From: Coniferiporia sulphurascens
Taxonomy: Eukaryota > Basidiomycota > Agaricomycetes > Hymenochaetales > Hymenochaetaceae
DNA: 64,000 nucleotides
Assembly (NCBI GenBank): GCA_002794785.1
Contig: NBBA01000005.1
Coordinates: 1,488,001-1,552,000 of the forward strand
Reading direction: 5' to 3'
The position numbers were made by a program, and so were the translations under genes. The notes under the pieces are model-generated. The model did no database searches, had not been told where the DNA came from, and saw only the letters and a program-made list of their open reading frames with translations. Position 1 is the stretch's first letter, and each line of letters starts with the position of its first letter. Positions 11,771-23,065 of the stretch are shown one piece after another.

Positions 11771-13109
11771 ATGGCCACCACCGAGACCTACAGAGCAGAT
11801 CTCCTCGCTCACTACCTTGCCCTTCCCCAGGGCGACAAGGTCCAGGCTGAGTGTATGCGCCTCCTTCTCTCCTGACTCTCCATATGGTCTCATCAAATGA
11901 CTTGCTCTTCCAGATGTCTGGATCGATGGTGATGGCGAGCTGCGTTCCAAGACCACTGTGAGTGGTACACCGCGCCCCTTGCGTGCTCTGTCCTGTGCTT
12001 CGGCCAAGTCCGATGTGTAACTCATGCCCATTCTGTTAGACCGTCGACAAAAAGGTCACCGACATAAGCCAGCTTCGCCAGTGGGACTTTGACGGTTCCT
12101 CAACGAACCAGGCCGTCGGCCATGACTCCGATATCTACCTCCGCGCGGCGGCCATTTTCAAGGACCCCTTCCGCGGTGGTGACAACATCCTCGTCATGTC
12201 CGAAACGTACAACAACGATGGTACCCCTAACAAGACGAACCACCGTGCCGCGGCGAAGAAGTCTATGGAGGCTGCCGCAGCCGAAGTGCCGTGGTTCGGT
12301 CTCGAGCAGGAGTACACTTTGATGGGAATGGACGGCAGGCCGTACGGTTGGCCAGTAGGAGGCTTCCCCGGTCCTCAAGGACCTTACTACTGCGGTGCTG
12401 GTGCGCTTAGTTCGGGTTTCAAACATCAAGGTCCTTCTTTCTGACCCGTTTTTTCCCTACTAGGCGCTGGCAAGGTGTTCGCCCGTGACCTCATCGAGGC
12501 CCACTACCGCGCATGCCTGTATGCGGGTGTCAACATCTCCGGTATCAACGCAGAAGTTATGCCTTCTCAGTGGGAGTTCCAAGTCGGCCCTTGTGAAGGT
12601 ATCTCGATGGGTGACCACCTTTGGATGGCCCGTTACCTCCTCGTCCGCATCGCGGAGCAGTGGGGTGTCAAGGTATCCTTCCACCCAAAGCCTCTCCCGG
12701 GAGACTGGAACGGCGCTGGATGCCACACCAACTTCTCCACAAAGGCTATGCGCGAGCCGGGAGGATTTGACGTTATCAAGAGCGCCGTTGACAAGCTTTC
12801 GAAGCGCCACAACGAGCACATCGCCGTCTACGGTGCTGACAACGAGCTCCGTCTCACAGGCCGTCACGAAACCGGACATATCTCCCAGTTCTCATCAGGT
12901 GTCGCCAACCGTGGTGCATCCATTCGCATCCCTCGTCACGTCGCAACAAAAGGCTATGGTTACCTCGAGGACAGGCGCCCTGCCTCCAACATCGGTCAGT
13001 GCTAATGATCTCTACCTCTGATTGCACGCTGATCTAAACTGCGCGTTTCATTACAGACCCTTACCAGGTCACCGCTATTATTGTAGAGACTGTTTGCCTT
13101 ACAAACTAA
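11771..13109 (+). CDS. GLN1: Glutamine synthetase (EC 6.3.1.2)
   Basis: Cytosolic eukaryotic type II glutamine synthetase, making glutamine from glutamate, ammonia and ATP. The start at 11771 reads [20 protein letters not shown]. Short introns follow, then [13 protein letters not shown] and the beta-grasp segment [12 protein letters not shown]. The catalytic domain has [11 protein letters not shown] (metal-binding glutamates), [39 protein letters not shown], the ATP-binding segment [18 protein letters not shown] and [11 protein letters not shown]. The last small exon (from about 13056) gives [17 protein letters not shown], with the stop at 13107-13109; the C-terminal five residues are somewhat unlike the usual short hydrophobic end. 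All core motifs are intact, with about five introns. The family is certain; the symbol follows yeast usage. Confidence 0.97.
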
Positions 13110-13337
13110 ACTGTAAGGGGTTGTATTTAGCGAGGGATGATATCTTGTGTGCTTATTACAAAACAAATGAAATGTGGATTATATTCTTTTTCTTTGCATC
13201 TTTAGCCTTGTTTATGTTCCTCTCAGAGATGATTACCAAGCAATTGCAATGGTGTTTCCAAGTGTCTTTGGTCAGCCTCGCCGTGCATTATGACTGCTTC
13301 CTCCTTGCTAAGCCCGACGACTGCTTGACTTTGAATC

Positions 13338-14894
13338 ATGTCGGCAGACACCAAGATTACACTCCCAGCCTTTCTTAAGATCCTTTCCAGCGCTAGTGTG
13401 CCCATGCCAAAAGCGATGATGCTTGCTTCAAAAATGTACTACCTGACGCCTCGTCCAATCCGCGGAGATGCTAATTTACTTGTGCGGGGTTTGACCCGTT
13501 AGATATAAAACACACAACACTCCCACAGAACTCGGAAGTCTGACAGACGCGCAGCTAATTGCCATGGGCGTCGATGCCAAGGAAGACAGGAAGGTAGCGC
13601 TGGCCGCGTTCAGGAAGGCGGGTTACAAGCCGACAGGTGCGGCCGCTCTGGCTGCAGGTGGGAGCCTGGCTACCAAGAGTAACGCGGGCGCTGGGCCGTC
13701 GCGCATAGGCAAGGTCGGTCAATTCTCACCCAGAGAAGCACACGTTCGCGGGCAACGCTGAAAACGCATGTGGTTTATGTGAAGGTGAAACAGAGTTCAC
13801 CCGCGAAGAAGCGAAAGCGCGACGACAACCTGAACGAGCTTCTCCCCAGCGGGCCGCGGGACGAGGGTGCATCCCTCGGCAGCTTCGAGTTCAACGAAGT
13901 CAGGGACGAAGAGGTGGGTCGCTGAGCTTGTCAATTGTTGCCGGCTTCTCCGTGTCGGGTCAAGGAGCGATCTCACTATGTTATCTTAGTCGCTGCGGAC
14001 CAAGTCCGCTGTGGTAAACCGGGCTCCTGTCATGACGGCATGGGCGACCGTCGTGGCAGAACGCCTGGGCTTCAAGCGGGAGGAGGCGTTAAGCATAGGT
14101 AATTACTTGCAGTGGACGCGATGTTACACTTCAGCCCTGATCCATTCTCGCAGCATCCGCGTACACCGAGATGAACGCCATCTCGAAGGGCGTGTCAATG
14201 GGGGTGTTCAAACAGAGTAAGGGGAGAGGATTAGAACTCATGAAGGGCGAGTCGCAGCCATACGTCGACCTGATGGGCAGGCGGTACGTGCACACGGTTG
14301 TCATTCTGTCCGGCTGAATACGCAATACATGTCCCTTGCGTTTGATTTGGTCAGGATGTAAGTGCGTCATCGCTTTCTTCGTGCCGCCCGTTCACGCTTT
14401 AACACAACAGACCGGTCTACGCGAATCGGTCCTCCGAATGGCGCGCACTCGTGAAGGGCGAGCCCGTCGAGCCCACGTCAGCTTTCGCATACGTCTCCCG
14501 TGCATTCCGCCAAACCCTCCCATTCATCATGGGTGCTATGCGTCTCCTCGCGGAGACATTCCCGCCTCCGGAATTGAACGAAAAAGGCTTCGGGCTGTAT
14601 GCAGAGTTCAGGCCTGAGGTGGATGGCTGGGGGAAGCGCGCGGAGATGCGTTGCGCAGCAATCCTCGGCCTTCGGAAGACATATACAATCGAGCAAGCGG
14701 AAAGAGCAGAATTAACAGACGAGAATTCCGCGGATGGCGCGGACAGGAACATTGTCCGGATCGCAACGGTCGAAGAGATTGATGCGAATGCGGAAGAACC
14801 ATCTCACAAAAGAGTGAAGCAAATGTCAGTGGAAGAATATGAAGCATTACTTGACGCAGAGGATGATGGTTTGATCTATGACGGCGACTATTAG
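13338..14894 (+). CDS. Conserved fungal protein of unknown function, SAM-like N-terminus
   Basis: I recognise the sequence pattern as a conserved fungal protein but know no function for it. The start at 13338 gives MSADTKITLPAFLKILSSAS, a short helical region like a sterile-alpha-motif fold, continuing after an intron with SLTDAQLIAMGVDAKEDRK. Then follow a Lys-rich linker with KKRKRDD (possible nuclear signal), a well-formed segment VNRAPVMTAWATVVAERLGF, YTEMNAISKGVSMGVF, PYVDLMGR, SEWRALVKG and AFRQTLPFIMGAMRLLAETF, and an acidic C-terminus ending at 14894. The first intron probably begins with a weak GTCC donor near 13466, so the exon 1/2 joint is uncertain. The basic patch and acidic tail suggest a nuclear protein; this is inference. 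It is convergent with IDH1. Confidence 0.7.
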
Positions 14895-15070
14895 TAGTCC
14901 TTTGACGTAGAATCTAGCGAATATCCGCGCAAGTTCCCGGGTACAAGAAGATCTATTTACCTCACGTCTAAGAAATCTAGCTTTTATGATTGAACATGTT
15001 GGCGTTATCCAGTCCTTAGAGCAAAGGAAATATGAGGAACTACCGGTCATCTATCTGTAGCAGCGCACAC

Positions 15071-16714
15071 TCAAAGCTTTTTGATAATCGCCGAAGTGAA
15101 ATCGGATGTTGTTGCCGAGCCTGTCGGGTCAATAACGTGAAAACGCGTTTATAAGCTCACAAAAGGGTCACCCACCGCCCATGTCGGCTGTCCTGACGTT
15201 GCCCTCATCAATGACGCTGAAGGTCGCACTGGCAATGGTATTTGCGAGATGGTCGAGACTGTTGCACCCATTTCGTTAGCGGCACAATTATGCACAAATC
15301 AGAATCAATTTCGCCCGTACCCGAGGTGACGAAGCATCATGGTCGCACTGAGAATCATGGCAGTGGGGTTGGCCTTGTTGGTGCCCATGAGATCCTTGGC
15401 AACATGACGACATCCAGGCTCAAAGAGCGCGTATTCCTGTACATAGAAAGTATTAGAGATATCGCAAAAAACAATTGTTGACTTTATATACGCACGCGAC
15501 CGACATTGCAGCCCGGCACAATGCCTGGCCCGCCAACAAGCGCTGCGCCAATGTTCGAAACAATTGCGCCATAAAGATTTGGCATGACCATCACGTCAAA
15601 CTGACCGGGCTTCGCTACAAGCTGCATAGACCTTTGTTATCCAATGGACGCTTTAGAATCGCAAGTAAAAATCGGAAGAGAAGTGGTCCCACGTGTTGTC
15701 AACAATCATGTCGTTCGCGACGATACCGGTGCTCTTGTACTCCTCCGCCACTTGGCGGAAAGTGTTAAGGAAAAGACCATCACCGAGCTTCATGATATTC
15801 GCCTTGTGTACGCAGGTAACTTTCTGCCGTCATAAAAATTGATAAATAGAACAAAGAGGACATTCGGAAAAGCACGACTTCAAACCTTGCGGTTGTTCTT
15901 CAGCGCAAAATCAAAAGCGAAACGCGCAATCCGCTCCGCCTTCTTTCTCGTCGAAACTTTCAAGCTCTCGACAACACCGGGATAACTTTGATGTTCCAAC
16001 CCAGAGTATTCACCCTCCGTATTTTCTCGGATAATGGCGAAGTCGACGTTCGAATGACGAGTGGGGAAGCCAGGGAGGGACTTGCACAGGACAACAGAGG
16101 CATAGATGTCGAGCTGCTGACGCATAGCGACGTTCCACGAGATGTGGCCAGTAGTCGAGATGGGAGTGAAGAGAATACCTAACCTTCCACGTAAGTTCAA
16201 CGACCAATGAATGTGCTGTTTTCCGTGTACGCACCCTTCAGGCCCACCCTGTTGCGCTTGAGGCTCTCCATAGCCTGCTTGAACAAGTCCTCACCTGTAG
16301 AGGACATACCGGAAACATTATACTGGTCCCACTCAATGGGCGCATTCACAGCCTCAAAAATCTCTTTGACCGAGTCGGTGATCTCTGCGCCAACGCCATC
16401 ACCCGGGATAAGCGTCACCTGCAATCCATTGGGTTCAGTAAAAAATGCATAATTTAGATAACAACCCGAGACTTACGGTATAGACACCACCGTACTTGGT
16501 TGGCTGCTGCTTCCAAGCTCAGGGCCTTTTCTGTCGCCCGAAGATGACAGCTACTCACTCTCTGAATGACACTCGGAAAACCTGCCGAGAGGGTCGTTGC
16601 ATGACGCTACAGTGGAAAAATATCAATGTCAATTATTCGAGGAAAGGGCACAGAAGGGGAGCTCACTGCTTGGGACGCCGTGCGAGCAATGCTTGAGACT
16701 GTGGAACGTAACAT
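15071..16714 (-). CDS. IDH1: Mitochondrial NAD-isocitrate dehydrogenase, subunit 1
   Basis: Regulatory-type subunit of the TCA-cycle NAD-dependent isocitrate dehydrogenase in the mitochondrial matrix. The start at 16714 gives [19 protein letters not shown], a typical basic, Ser/Ala-rich presequence. Mature-protein motifs follow: [31 protein letters not shown], then [19 protein letters not shown] and [20 protein letters not shown] (15900-16060), [14 protein letters not shown] (about 15780), [20 protein letters not shown] (about 15590), [20 protein letters not shown] and [17 protein letters not shown]. The end reads VRTADMGG, an intron of about 55 nt, then [14 protein letters not shown] and a stop at 15071. 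The [17 protein letters not shown] version of the substrate loop and overall match favour IDH1 over IDH2. Its 5' end faces the hydrolase gene across 220 bp. Confidence 0.92.
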
Positions 16715-17032
16715 GTCGGAGGGGGAGGAAGGACGGAAGAACGAAGAACAAAATTGAGGCGCGTCAGATTGCTGGCCTTCGTCACCGGTCACGTCCGAGT
16801 CCCCGATCTCCGACGGGCAACAGCAAATCGCGTGCTTGTCAGCCTTGGATCATCTCCTTAGACTACACCCACCACAAGTGAGAGCGACGAACGTAATTCG
16901 TGTCTAACCGTCGTTTGCTTCGGTCGTCTCAACGATGGGTGCAATGCTACAGGACATCTCTGAGTCGCCACCACCCTTATACAAGCGCGACGCGTCTTTC
17001 TACGCTGTTCTGTTCTTCTTCGTAGGACCAAT

Positions 17033-17048
17033 ATGGAGTGTGGCGCCA
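17033..17048. repeat. Target-site duplication, left copy
   Basis: 16-bp sequence ATGGAGTGTGGCGCCA at the left edge of the A-tailed insertion. It encodes part of the hydrolase reading frame (IWSVAP). Confidence 0.9.
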
Positions 17049-18198
17049 TCCCTCCTTGACCTTGAACCACCACCATCTCGGGGTTTTCTCACGGTTCACT
17101 TGTCTAGTCGACTCACTATGCATTAACTTGCAACTGTATTACATGCAGAGCAGCTTGCTTAGCATGCCTCCTCCACTTAGTACAGGGTATAGTCGTCACA
17201 AGGACATATGTTGTCCCAGACACTGGAAGGGCTTTTAGGATGGAGGGCCTCAGAAACAACAACTCGGACATCACTCTCATTTCTCCAACTCGTCCTCCTC
17301 TTCTCAGAGATGGCATCACATGGTCTTTACCCCCCCCCATCACACACACACACATCATACCCAGCCAGAGATGGCACCATTCGGTCTTTAACCCCCACAC
17401 ACACACACACCTCATACTCAGCAGATCGCATGCAATGGACTTTTGGACCAAGGGTTGGCTTAGAGGGGGCATGGGTTGGGGGAGGTGAATTCCGGATGGT
17501 AAGCCATACCCGCATGCCGGACCCTTTGGATCCTTCACACTATCACACTTCACACCCGACATCATCCGACAACAAACATAAATAAGGGAGGATGGACCGG
17601 ATCAGCGAAATCCCAGAACACTGACGTCACAGCATATCCATTGGACGACACGACACAGCTTCCAATGAAGCCCGAATGTATATCTCACGTGGAGTATAAA
17701 CGCCAAAGGGAGGTAGACACCTTTGCCATCCGTCAAATACCAGGAATCGGTTGGAACCTCGATGTAGGCCTATAGTTAATACACTGGGCTGACAAGTAAT
17801 TATCGCCAACATGCCCCTCTCGGGGGGTAGTGGGAACTTTCGAGAGCCTCGTTGGGAACCTTGCGCACACTTGGGGGGAAGGTTTTATAGGCGGTTACTG
17901 ATTTTGACTTCTTTTTTCTCTTCCTTCTCCACTTCCTAGCTGATTAAGTTAATCCTTCCTTCACCCATACCCCGCCTAAAACCAGGAAATTCACAACTTG
18001 CAGTTGCTCCTCTAACCAAAAATATGAAACCTCGTTTGTGTATTTAGCCTTAGGAGACTTGTGGTCAACCTCACTAATCCTGGCACCGCGCCTTTCCCAG
18101 TTGTGCATTTGCTTATTAATGTAGCTAGTCTATATAGCGGTGTAGGATGTACGGATATAGCGGTATATAAATATTAGATTAAAAAAATAAAAAATAAA
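17049..18198 (+). mobile_element. Unclassified A-tailed retroelement inserted in the hydrolase exon
   Basis: The 1150-bp insert is bounded by two identical 16-bp copies of ATGGAGTGTGGCGCCA (17033-17048 and 18199-18214) and ends in an A-rich tail (about 18178-18198), both hallmarks of target-primed insertion by LINE machinery. It has no long open frame. It holds a CA-repeat tandem block (17307-17423), a G-rich segment near 17820-17880, and two nearby copies of TATAGCGGT in its AT-rich last 80 bases. I see no tRNA- or 5S-like head, no LTR and no similarity to the 3' end of the LINE at 41548. It could be a 5'-truncated LINE of another family, a SINE-like element, or a copied non-coding transcript. 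Confidence 0.75.
17307..17423. repeat. Two-copy tandem repeat with (CA)n microsatellite
   Basis: Two imperfect copies of about 58 bp, each starting AGAGATGGCA, passing through GGTCTTTA and a C-run, then a run of CA dinucleotides and TCATAC. They lie inside the inserted element. Confidence 0.7.
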
Positions 18199-18214
18199 AT
18201 GGAGTGTGGCGCCA
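18199..18214. repeat. Target-site duplication, right copy
   Basis: Exact second copy of the 16-bp sequence, directly after the A-rich tail. The hydrolase reading frame continues in phase after it. Confidence 0.9.
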
Positions 18215-19938
18215 GCGTCATGGGCTTATGTCCTTTACGGCGTCCCCGATCTCAAGGTGCTATCTTACTCATTAAAGGGTCAAATCCTTTTTGCGCTTGC
18301 GCTCTGTGAAGTAAGATTCGGTGCACACCGTGGTCAATCGGACAGATGCTAATATCTCCTAGGTGTTATTTAGCATATATTACTATGTCTTGACCCGACG
18401 TATATCTGGTCCATCACCCAATCCTCCGACAAATCTAGCAGAAATACAGGACGCGTTTCAGCGCGTTCTAAAGTCAGGCCTAACTTCTGTCGTCGAGGAT
18501 AGCGGAAATGAAGAATATAAAGGAGTCGATAGGTCAGGCAGCCCCGCCGCTGTCGTCGAAAGACTGGAATGCCACGAGGAGCGTGCCATCGACTTCAGAA
18601 ATCGTCTGCGAACATGGTACGCTCAGCTGTTGAATAGCTAATTTCTACAAGCTTATCGCCATCAGGTTTGGAAAGGTCCCTTGGTCTCATATTCGCGTGG
18701 AACATGTACACCGATGGCTTTACTGGTCCACCTTCAATGCTCCACTTCCATCCCAGGACAAAATTCCACATTCGCATCGAGTAGTCCTTGAAGAGGCTAC
18801 AGAACTTCTCGAGAGACGCATCGGCTGCAAAATTCCCACCGGTTCTAACCCGTCCGTAAGGACACTCCTACTCACCATCGACCCCGTGAATGTCCTGTCG
18901 CGACCTCTTTTGTGGTACATTTTCGTAAAAGTTGCAAACGCTTATTTACGAACATGGTATGAAATGAACTATGGTTTAATATATGGGCGCTTTAATGATC
19001 TAGAGTGGGTGCACTACGTATGAGTTGTCTTGATGGTGACGTTCTTACACCGACTTTCCTAGATACCTCCTTCATGTCCCTTCCGGGTATAACCGGAAGA
19101 CAGGCCCAGATCCTGTGGTCTTTCTTCATGGACTGAGTCTCGGAGTATTCCAGTATCAGAGGGTGCTCTCGCATATACTCAAAGAACTCCCACATATTCC
19201 CCTTCTGATACCCTTACAACCTCAAATATCCCAGGACATTTTTCACCCGCGTTTTTTGCGTCCCATGTCTCGGCACGAGAAAGTAGCCTGCTTGGCCGGC
19301 CTTTTAGATAGATTGGGGTGGGCAGGTCCTTCACTTAAAGGTGCACACGGTGTCACCCTTTTGAGCCACTCAAAGTACATACACGTTTCTCTTTTCCCTT
19401 TTTCCATTACTGACACGATCATACAGCGGCTCGTACTCACACGCATGGATGATCAAGTCCTTTCCGGAATATATCACACGATCTTGCTTTGTAGATCCAG
19501 TCACGTTCTGCTCATGGGAAGGCGATGTTTGTTTTAATTTCATATACCGCACTTGCACGACTGGCGTCGAGCTCGTCATCCGTTATTTCGTTGGCACGGA
19601 GCTCGGTGTGGCAAACCTCTTACAGCGTCACTTCGACTGGCTCAGCAATACGCTTTGGTTAGAGGAGATTCCAAACGTGGGTGACTCAAGTCGCACTCTG
19701 TTTTTGCTAGGCGGAAAAGACTCTATAGTTGATGCGAAGGCAAGTTTTTAGTAAAAGCTGTCGAAATATTTACTCATCTCCGATCTAGCGAGTAAGAAAA
19801 TACCTGACATCTCACGGTGTGGGGAGTGGACTATGGTACGATCCCGAGGGCCTCCATGGGCAGTCGCTGCTTGTTGGATCACGTGGGATCGACATGGTCG
19901 TCGAGTGGATTAAGAGAAAACCGGATACAAAGAATTGA

Positions 19939-20414
19939 ACGGCTTAATCCGTAATGTAGGTATTATTATTGCTTGTATTTAATGGATGTTCAAGTCCCCC
20001 CTCTCCAGTTCACTTCTACTCTCTTTTAGAACGGGTCGAAAGCCGACAGACATCGCATGTTGAAAATATCCTCCATTATTGTACATCTCCCGTCATTTAT
20101 AGACAAGTCCCTGACACCGATGCCTGCATGTTGATTATTTTAGTGCTTAGCCACTACATAAGGCTACAGAAAACGCATGTTTAGGATCTCACAGTAACAA
20201 AGCCCGGGGACTAAGAGAAGTCTTTCTGATAATTTGATCAAGATGTTCATACGTATGCTTGATATAGCGTAACGTCGGATCAGCTCCGTTGTTTACAAAA
20301 TTGCGCCAGGATTAGTACGTAGTTGGCGAAAACTCGGTATCACAGTTGTTTTTAAAAGCGGAATTGCTTCAAATCCAGTCTTCTTTCTTCCACCCCGCCT
20401 AATTACATATCATG
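19939..20414. other. Intergenic between convergent genes
   Basis: Separates the 3' ends of the hydrolase gene and the short-chain reductase gene. Moderately AT-rich; I see no gene or repeat. Confidence 0.5.
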
Positions 20415-21463
20415 TCATATCCTCCTAAAGTCTTTACATTCTTCGCTGTCCCAGCTGACAAACTTTCCGCTCAGCGCTTTTGATGCGGCTAGCGATAGGC
20501 CAGCAACAACATGACCTACATCATCGGGCTTCACTAGCGTCCCCTCACTATGCGCGTTGATAAATTGTTCCATATCATCTTCCCGCAAGTGCGCTGGTCC
20601 AACAGTGCGTAATGTCTCTTGCATCTGAAATCATCATTTTGCATCGTTGTTTAGTCATATGACTTGGAGCGTTTTTTAGAGTGTCTGCAAGAAAACTCAC
20701 GGATGTATCGTCCTTACCGGGGCGGAGTGCAACGGACACAATATCCGGTTCTTCGTTGGCAAGTGTACTGTATCTGGTTCAAGCGACCGGAATTTTGGAT
20801 GCAAGATACTTCAACTGACCGACAGAAGCTGTTCATTGCAGCCTTGCTCGCATTGTATACTCCCCAGGCCGCCATCCCAGAAACGGCTGCCCCTGAGCTG
20901 ATAAACACGATGCGCCCGCCATGTCCGCTCTCGCGCAATGCTGGAAGTGCTGCCTGTGCCGTATACAGAAGCGAGAAGAAATTCAGTTCAAAATGTTCCC
21001 GCCAACTATCTGTGGTCGTGCTCGGTGCCCCGATACGACCGAGTGGCTCCAAAACACCAGCACTAAGCACGAGTGCGTCAATTTGCCGATAAGTATCAAG
21101 TACGAGACTGATAGCTGCGCGCACTGCCGGTTCGTCAGTTCTGTGGGCTCAAGTGTGCGTGAGTCCACGATGCATTTGCCGAACGTATAAGCATGTAACA
21201 AACACGTCAGCTTCAATCGCGAGCAGCGTGGAAGGGTGCTTTTGGGGCAGAGCAACTAGCTCGGGTGACCTAGACCTCGATATAGAGACAACGATGGCGC
21301 CGAATGACTCCAGCAGGACCGTCGCGGTTGCTAAACCGATTCCTCTAGATAAAAACAAAATTGATTTTTGACACATTTTCAATAGACGCACCACTTGCTC
21401 CTACTTTGACCCTCCTGTTATGACAACGACTGGCTTTTGTCGAGTGGACTCAGAGTGTTGCAT
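20415..21463 (-). CDS. Short-chain dehydrogenase/reductase (IRC24/benzil-reductase-like)
   Basis: NAD(P)-dependent oxidoreductase of the SDR superfamily, probably cytosolic. Exon 1 starts at 21463 and reads KPVVVITGGS; an intron of about 50 nt splits the cofactor motif, restored as TGGSKGIGLATATVLLESFG (TGxxxGxG). Then follow IDALVLSAGVLEPLGRI (the NAG-type motif as SAG), the catalytic Ser in GRIVFISSGAA and the Tyr-Lys pair in WGVYNASKAAMNSF (YxxxK, about 20830-20870). The next exons give an LRPG-type segment, then MQETLRTVGPAHLREDDMEQ, KPDDVGHVVAGLSLAASKAL and KFVSWDSEECKDFRRI, ending at 20415. The layout resembles yeast IRC24/YIR035C (small carbonyl reductases); the substrate is not deducible. 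It shares a 145-bp promoter with PDB1. Confidence 0.85.
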
Positions 21464-21608
21464 GTCTATCGACCGTAAGCACGCTCGTCGGTTAGCAGTA
21501 ACCTGCGATCAGTACTACAGTACTGGCGACGGTTGTGGTTGTGGCAGATCGCTTAGTCATCCCCCAAAATCTTGGTCCAATCGACGGACTTACAACTCTG
21601 CACCCACC
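21464..21608. promoter_or_regulatory. Bidirectional promoter of the reductase and PDB1
   Basis: Only 145 bases separate the two divergent start codons at 21463 and 21609, so both promoters must lie here or in the 5' leaders. I see no clear TATA box. Confidence 0.5.
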
Positions 21609-23065
21609 ATGGCCTTCCGCTTTGCTCGCATCGCCCCTGCCTTCGTTCGGCCTCGCACAGGCCCGTCCGTGGCCCGCAGACTGGCCTTTTCGCGTGGATA
21701 TGCAACCCAAAGCGAGCACCGGGTTGGTCACAGCGGGTTGAATTAACTCGTATTTGCCAGCTCACACCTCGTCCTGGACAGATGACTGTTCGTGAAGCAC
21801 TAAACACTGCCATGGAGGAGGAAATGCTTCGAGATGAAAATGTATTTATCTTGGGAGAGGAGGTCGCTCGCTACAATGGCGCTTACAAGGCAAATCACTT
21901 ATTTTTATATCGCTGGATGCCATGAACTTATCACGTCGAATATAGGTTACGAAGGGTCTCCTAGACAAGTTCGGCGAGAAGCGTGTCGTCGACACGCCCA
22001 TCACGGAAATGGGCTTCGCCGGTATTGCTGTCGGTGCTGCGTTGTCTGGTTTACGTCCGGTGTGAGGCTCTTACGCTGTTCACGGACAAGGCCGATTCTG
22101 ACGTGATTGTTTGACTAGTTGCGAGTTTATGACCTTTAATTTTGCTATGCAAACTATCGACCAGATCGTAAACTCCGCTGGAAAGACGTACTATATGTCT
22201 GGTGGCAACGTTCCATGTCCCGTCGTTTTCCGTGGTCCTAACGGCGCAGCTGCCGGTGTCGCTGCACAACACTCGCAAGATTACGCGTCGTGGTATGGTC
22301 AAATTCCCGGTCTGAAGGTTGTGAGCCCATGGTCTGCAGAGGACTGCAAAGGCTTACTGAAGGTAAGTATACGCATCGTGGCATTTCATGCAAAGTGACG
22401 CGTGTTGATGGTCTCTTTTTCCTTTCTTTCAAGGCGGCTATCCGTGACCCCAATCCCATCGTGTTCCTAGAGAACGAGATGATGTATGGTGTAACCTTCC
22501 CAATGTCGCAGGAGGCGATGTCCGACAACTTCGTACTCCCTATTGGCAAGGCGAAGGTTGAACTTGAGGGCAGCGATGTTACGATTGTCGCACACAGTAA
22601 GATGGTGACGCACTCACTCGAGGCTGCTCAGGAGCTTGCAAAAGAGGGTATCAAGGCAGAGGTCATCAACCTTCGCAGCATTCGTCCGCTCGACATTGAC
22701 ACCATCAAGGCGTCCGTTAAGAAAACCAACCGGTCAGTATTACCTCTCTTAAAGGATATTTACCCGTAAATTGAAACTATTCCACAGCCTACTCATTGTT
22801 GAGGGAGGCTTCCCTGCATTTGGTGTCGGTAGCGAGATTTGCGCTCAGATAGTAGAGAGTGAGGCTTTCGACTACCTTGATGCGCCTGTTGAACGTGTTA
22901 CCGGTGCTGATGTTCCCACTCCCGTAAGTCATGGGTTGAGCTATGTAATTTGCAACAGACTAAATTGATCTCTACCAGTATGCGACCAATCTTGAAGAAT
23001 TGGCATTCCCGGATACTCCCCTCATCGTCAAGGTCGCCAAGCGCGCTTTGTACAGGACCAACTAG
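21609..23065 (+). CDS. PDB1: Pyruvate dehydrogenase E1 beta subunit, mitochondrial
   Basis: Beta subunit of the E1 component of the mitochondrial pyruvate dehydrogenase complex (thiamine-diphosphate-dependent pyruvate to acetyl-CoA). The start at 21609 gives an Arg-rich presequence ([15 protein letters not shown], then [12 protein letters not shown]). After an intron come [16 protein letters not shown], then [15 protein letters not shown] with the ThDP-contacting glutamate, then [72 protein letters not shown] and [18 protein letters not shown]. The transketolase C-terminal domain has [36 protein letters not shown] and [20 protein letters not shown]. Stop at 23063-23065. About seven short introns; no lesion seen. 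Confidence 0.96.

Larger units (their letters stand above)
16935..19938 (+). pseudogene. Alpha/beta hydrolase gene split by a retroelement
   Basis: Membrane-anchored alpha/beta hydrolase of unknown substrate, broken in this copy. The first exon starts at 16935 (MGAMLQDISESPPPLYKRD) and enters a transmembrane stretch ending IWSVAP at 17048, where a 1150-bp insertion brings a stop at 17124-17126. The frame resumes exactly in phase at 18215 with ASWAYVLYGVPDLKVLSYSL. Later exons read YYYVLTRRISGPSPNPPTN, VEHVHRWLYWSTFNAPLPSQ, GRFNDLEYLLHVPSGYNRKT, DPVVFLHGLSLGVFQYQ (oxyanion-hole HG), the nucleophile elbow SHSNGS assembled across an intron (about 19365-19435), FVDPVTFCSWEGD (acid region), LLGGKDSIVDAK and LHGQSLLVG with the catalytic His. 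Stop at 19938. No other lesion was seen, so the insertion looks like the only break; whether a truncated or spliced product is made is unknown. Confidence 0.75.

Noticed and set aside
17307..17423. Repeats with CA runs, considered as an array of spaced repeats
   Set aside because: Only two long imperfect units with a microsatellite; nothing like a CRISPR array.
17049..18198. The insert as a large retained intron
   Set aside because: The flanking 16-bp identical copies and A-rich tail are not explained by an intron. The one junction I tried, a GT in the left copy to the AG at 18176, gives an immediate stop.
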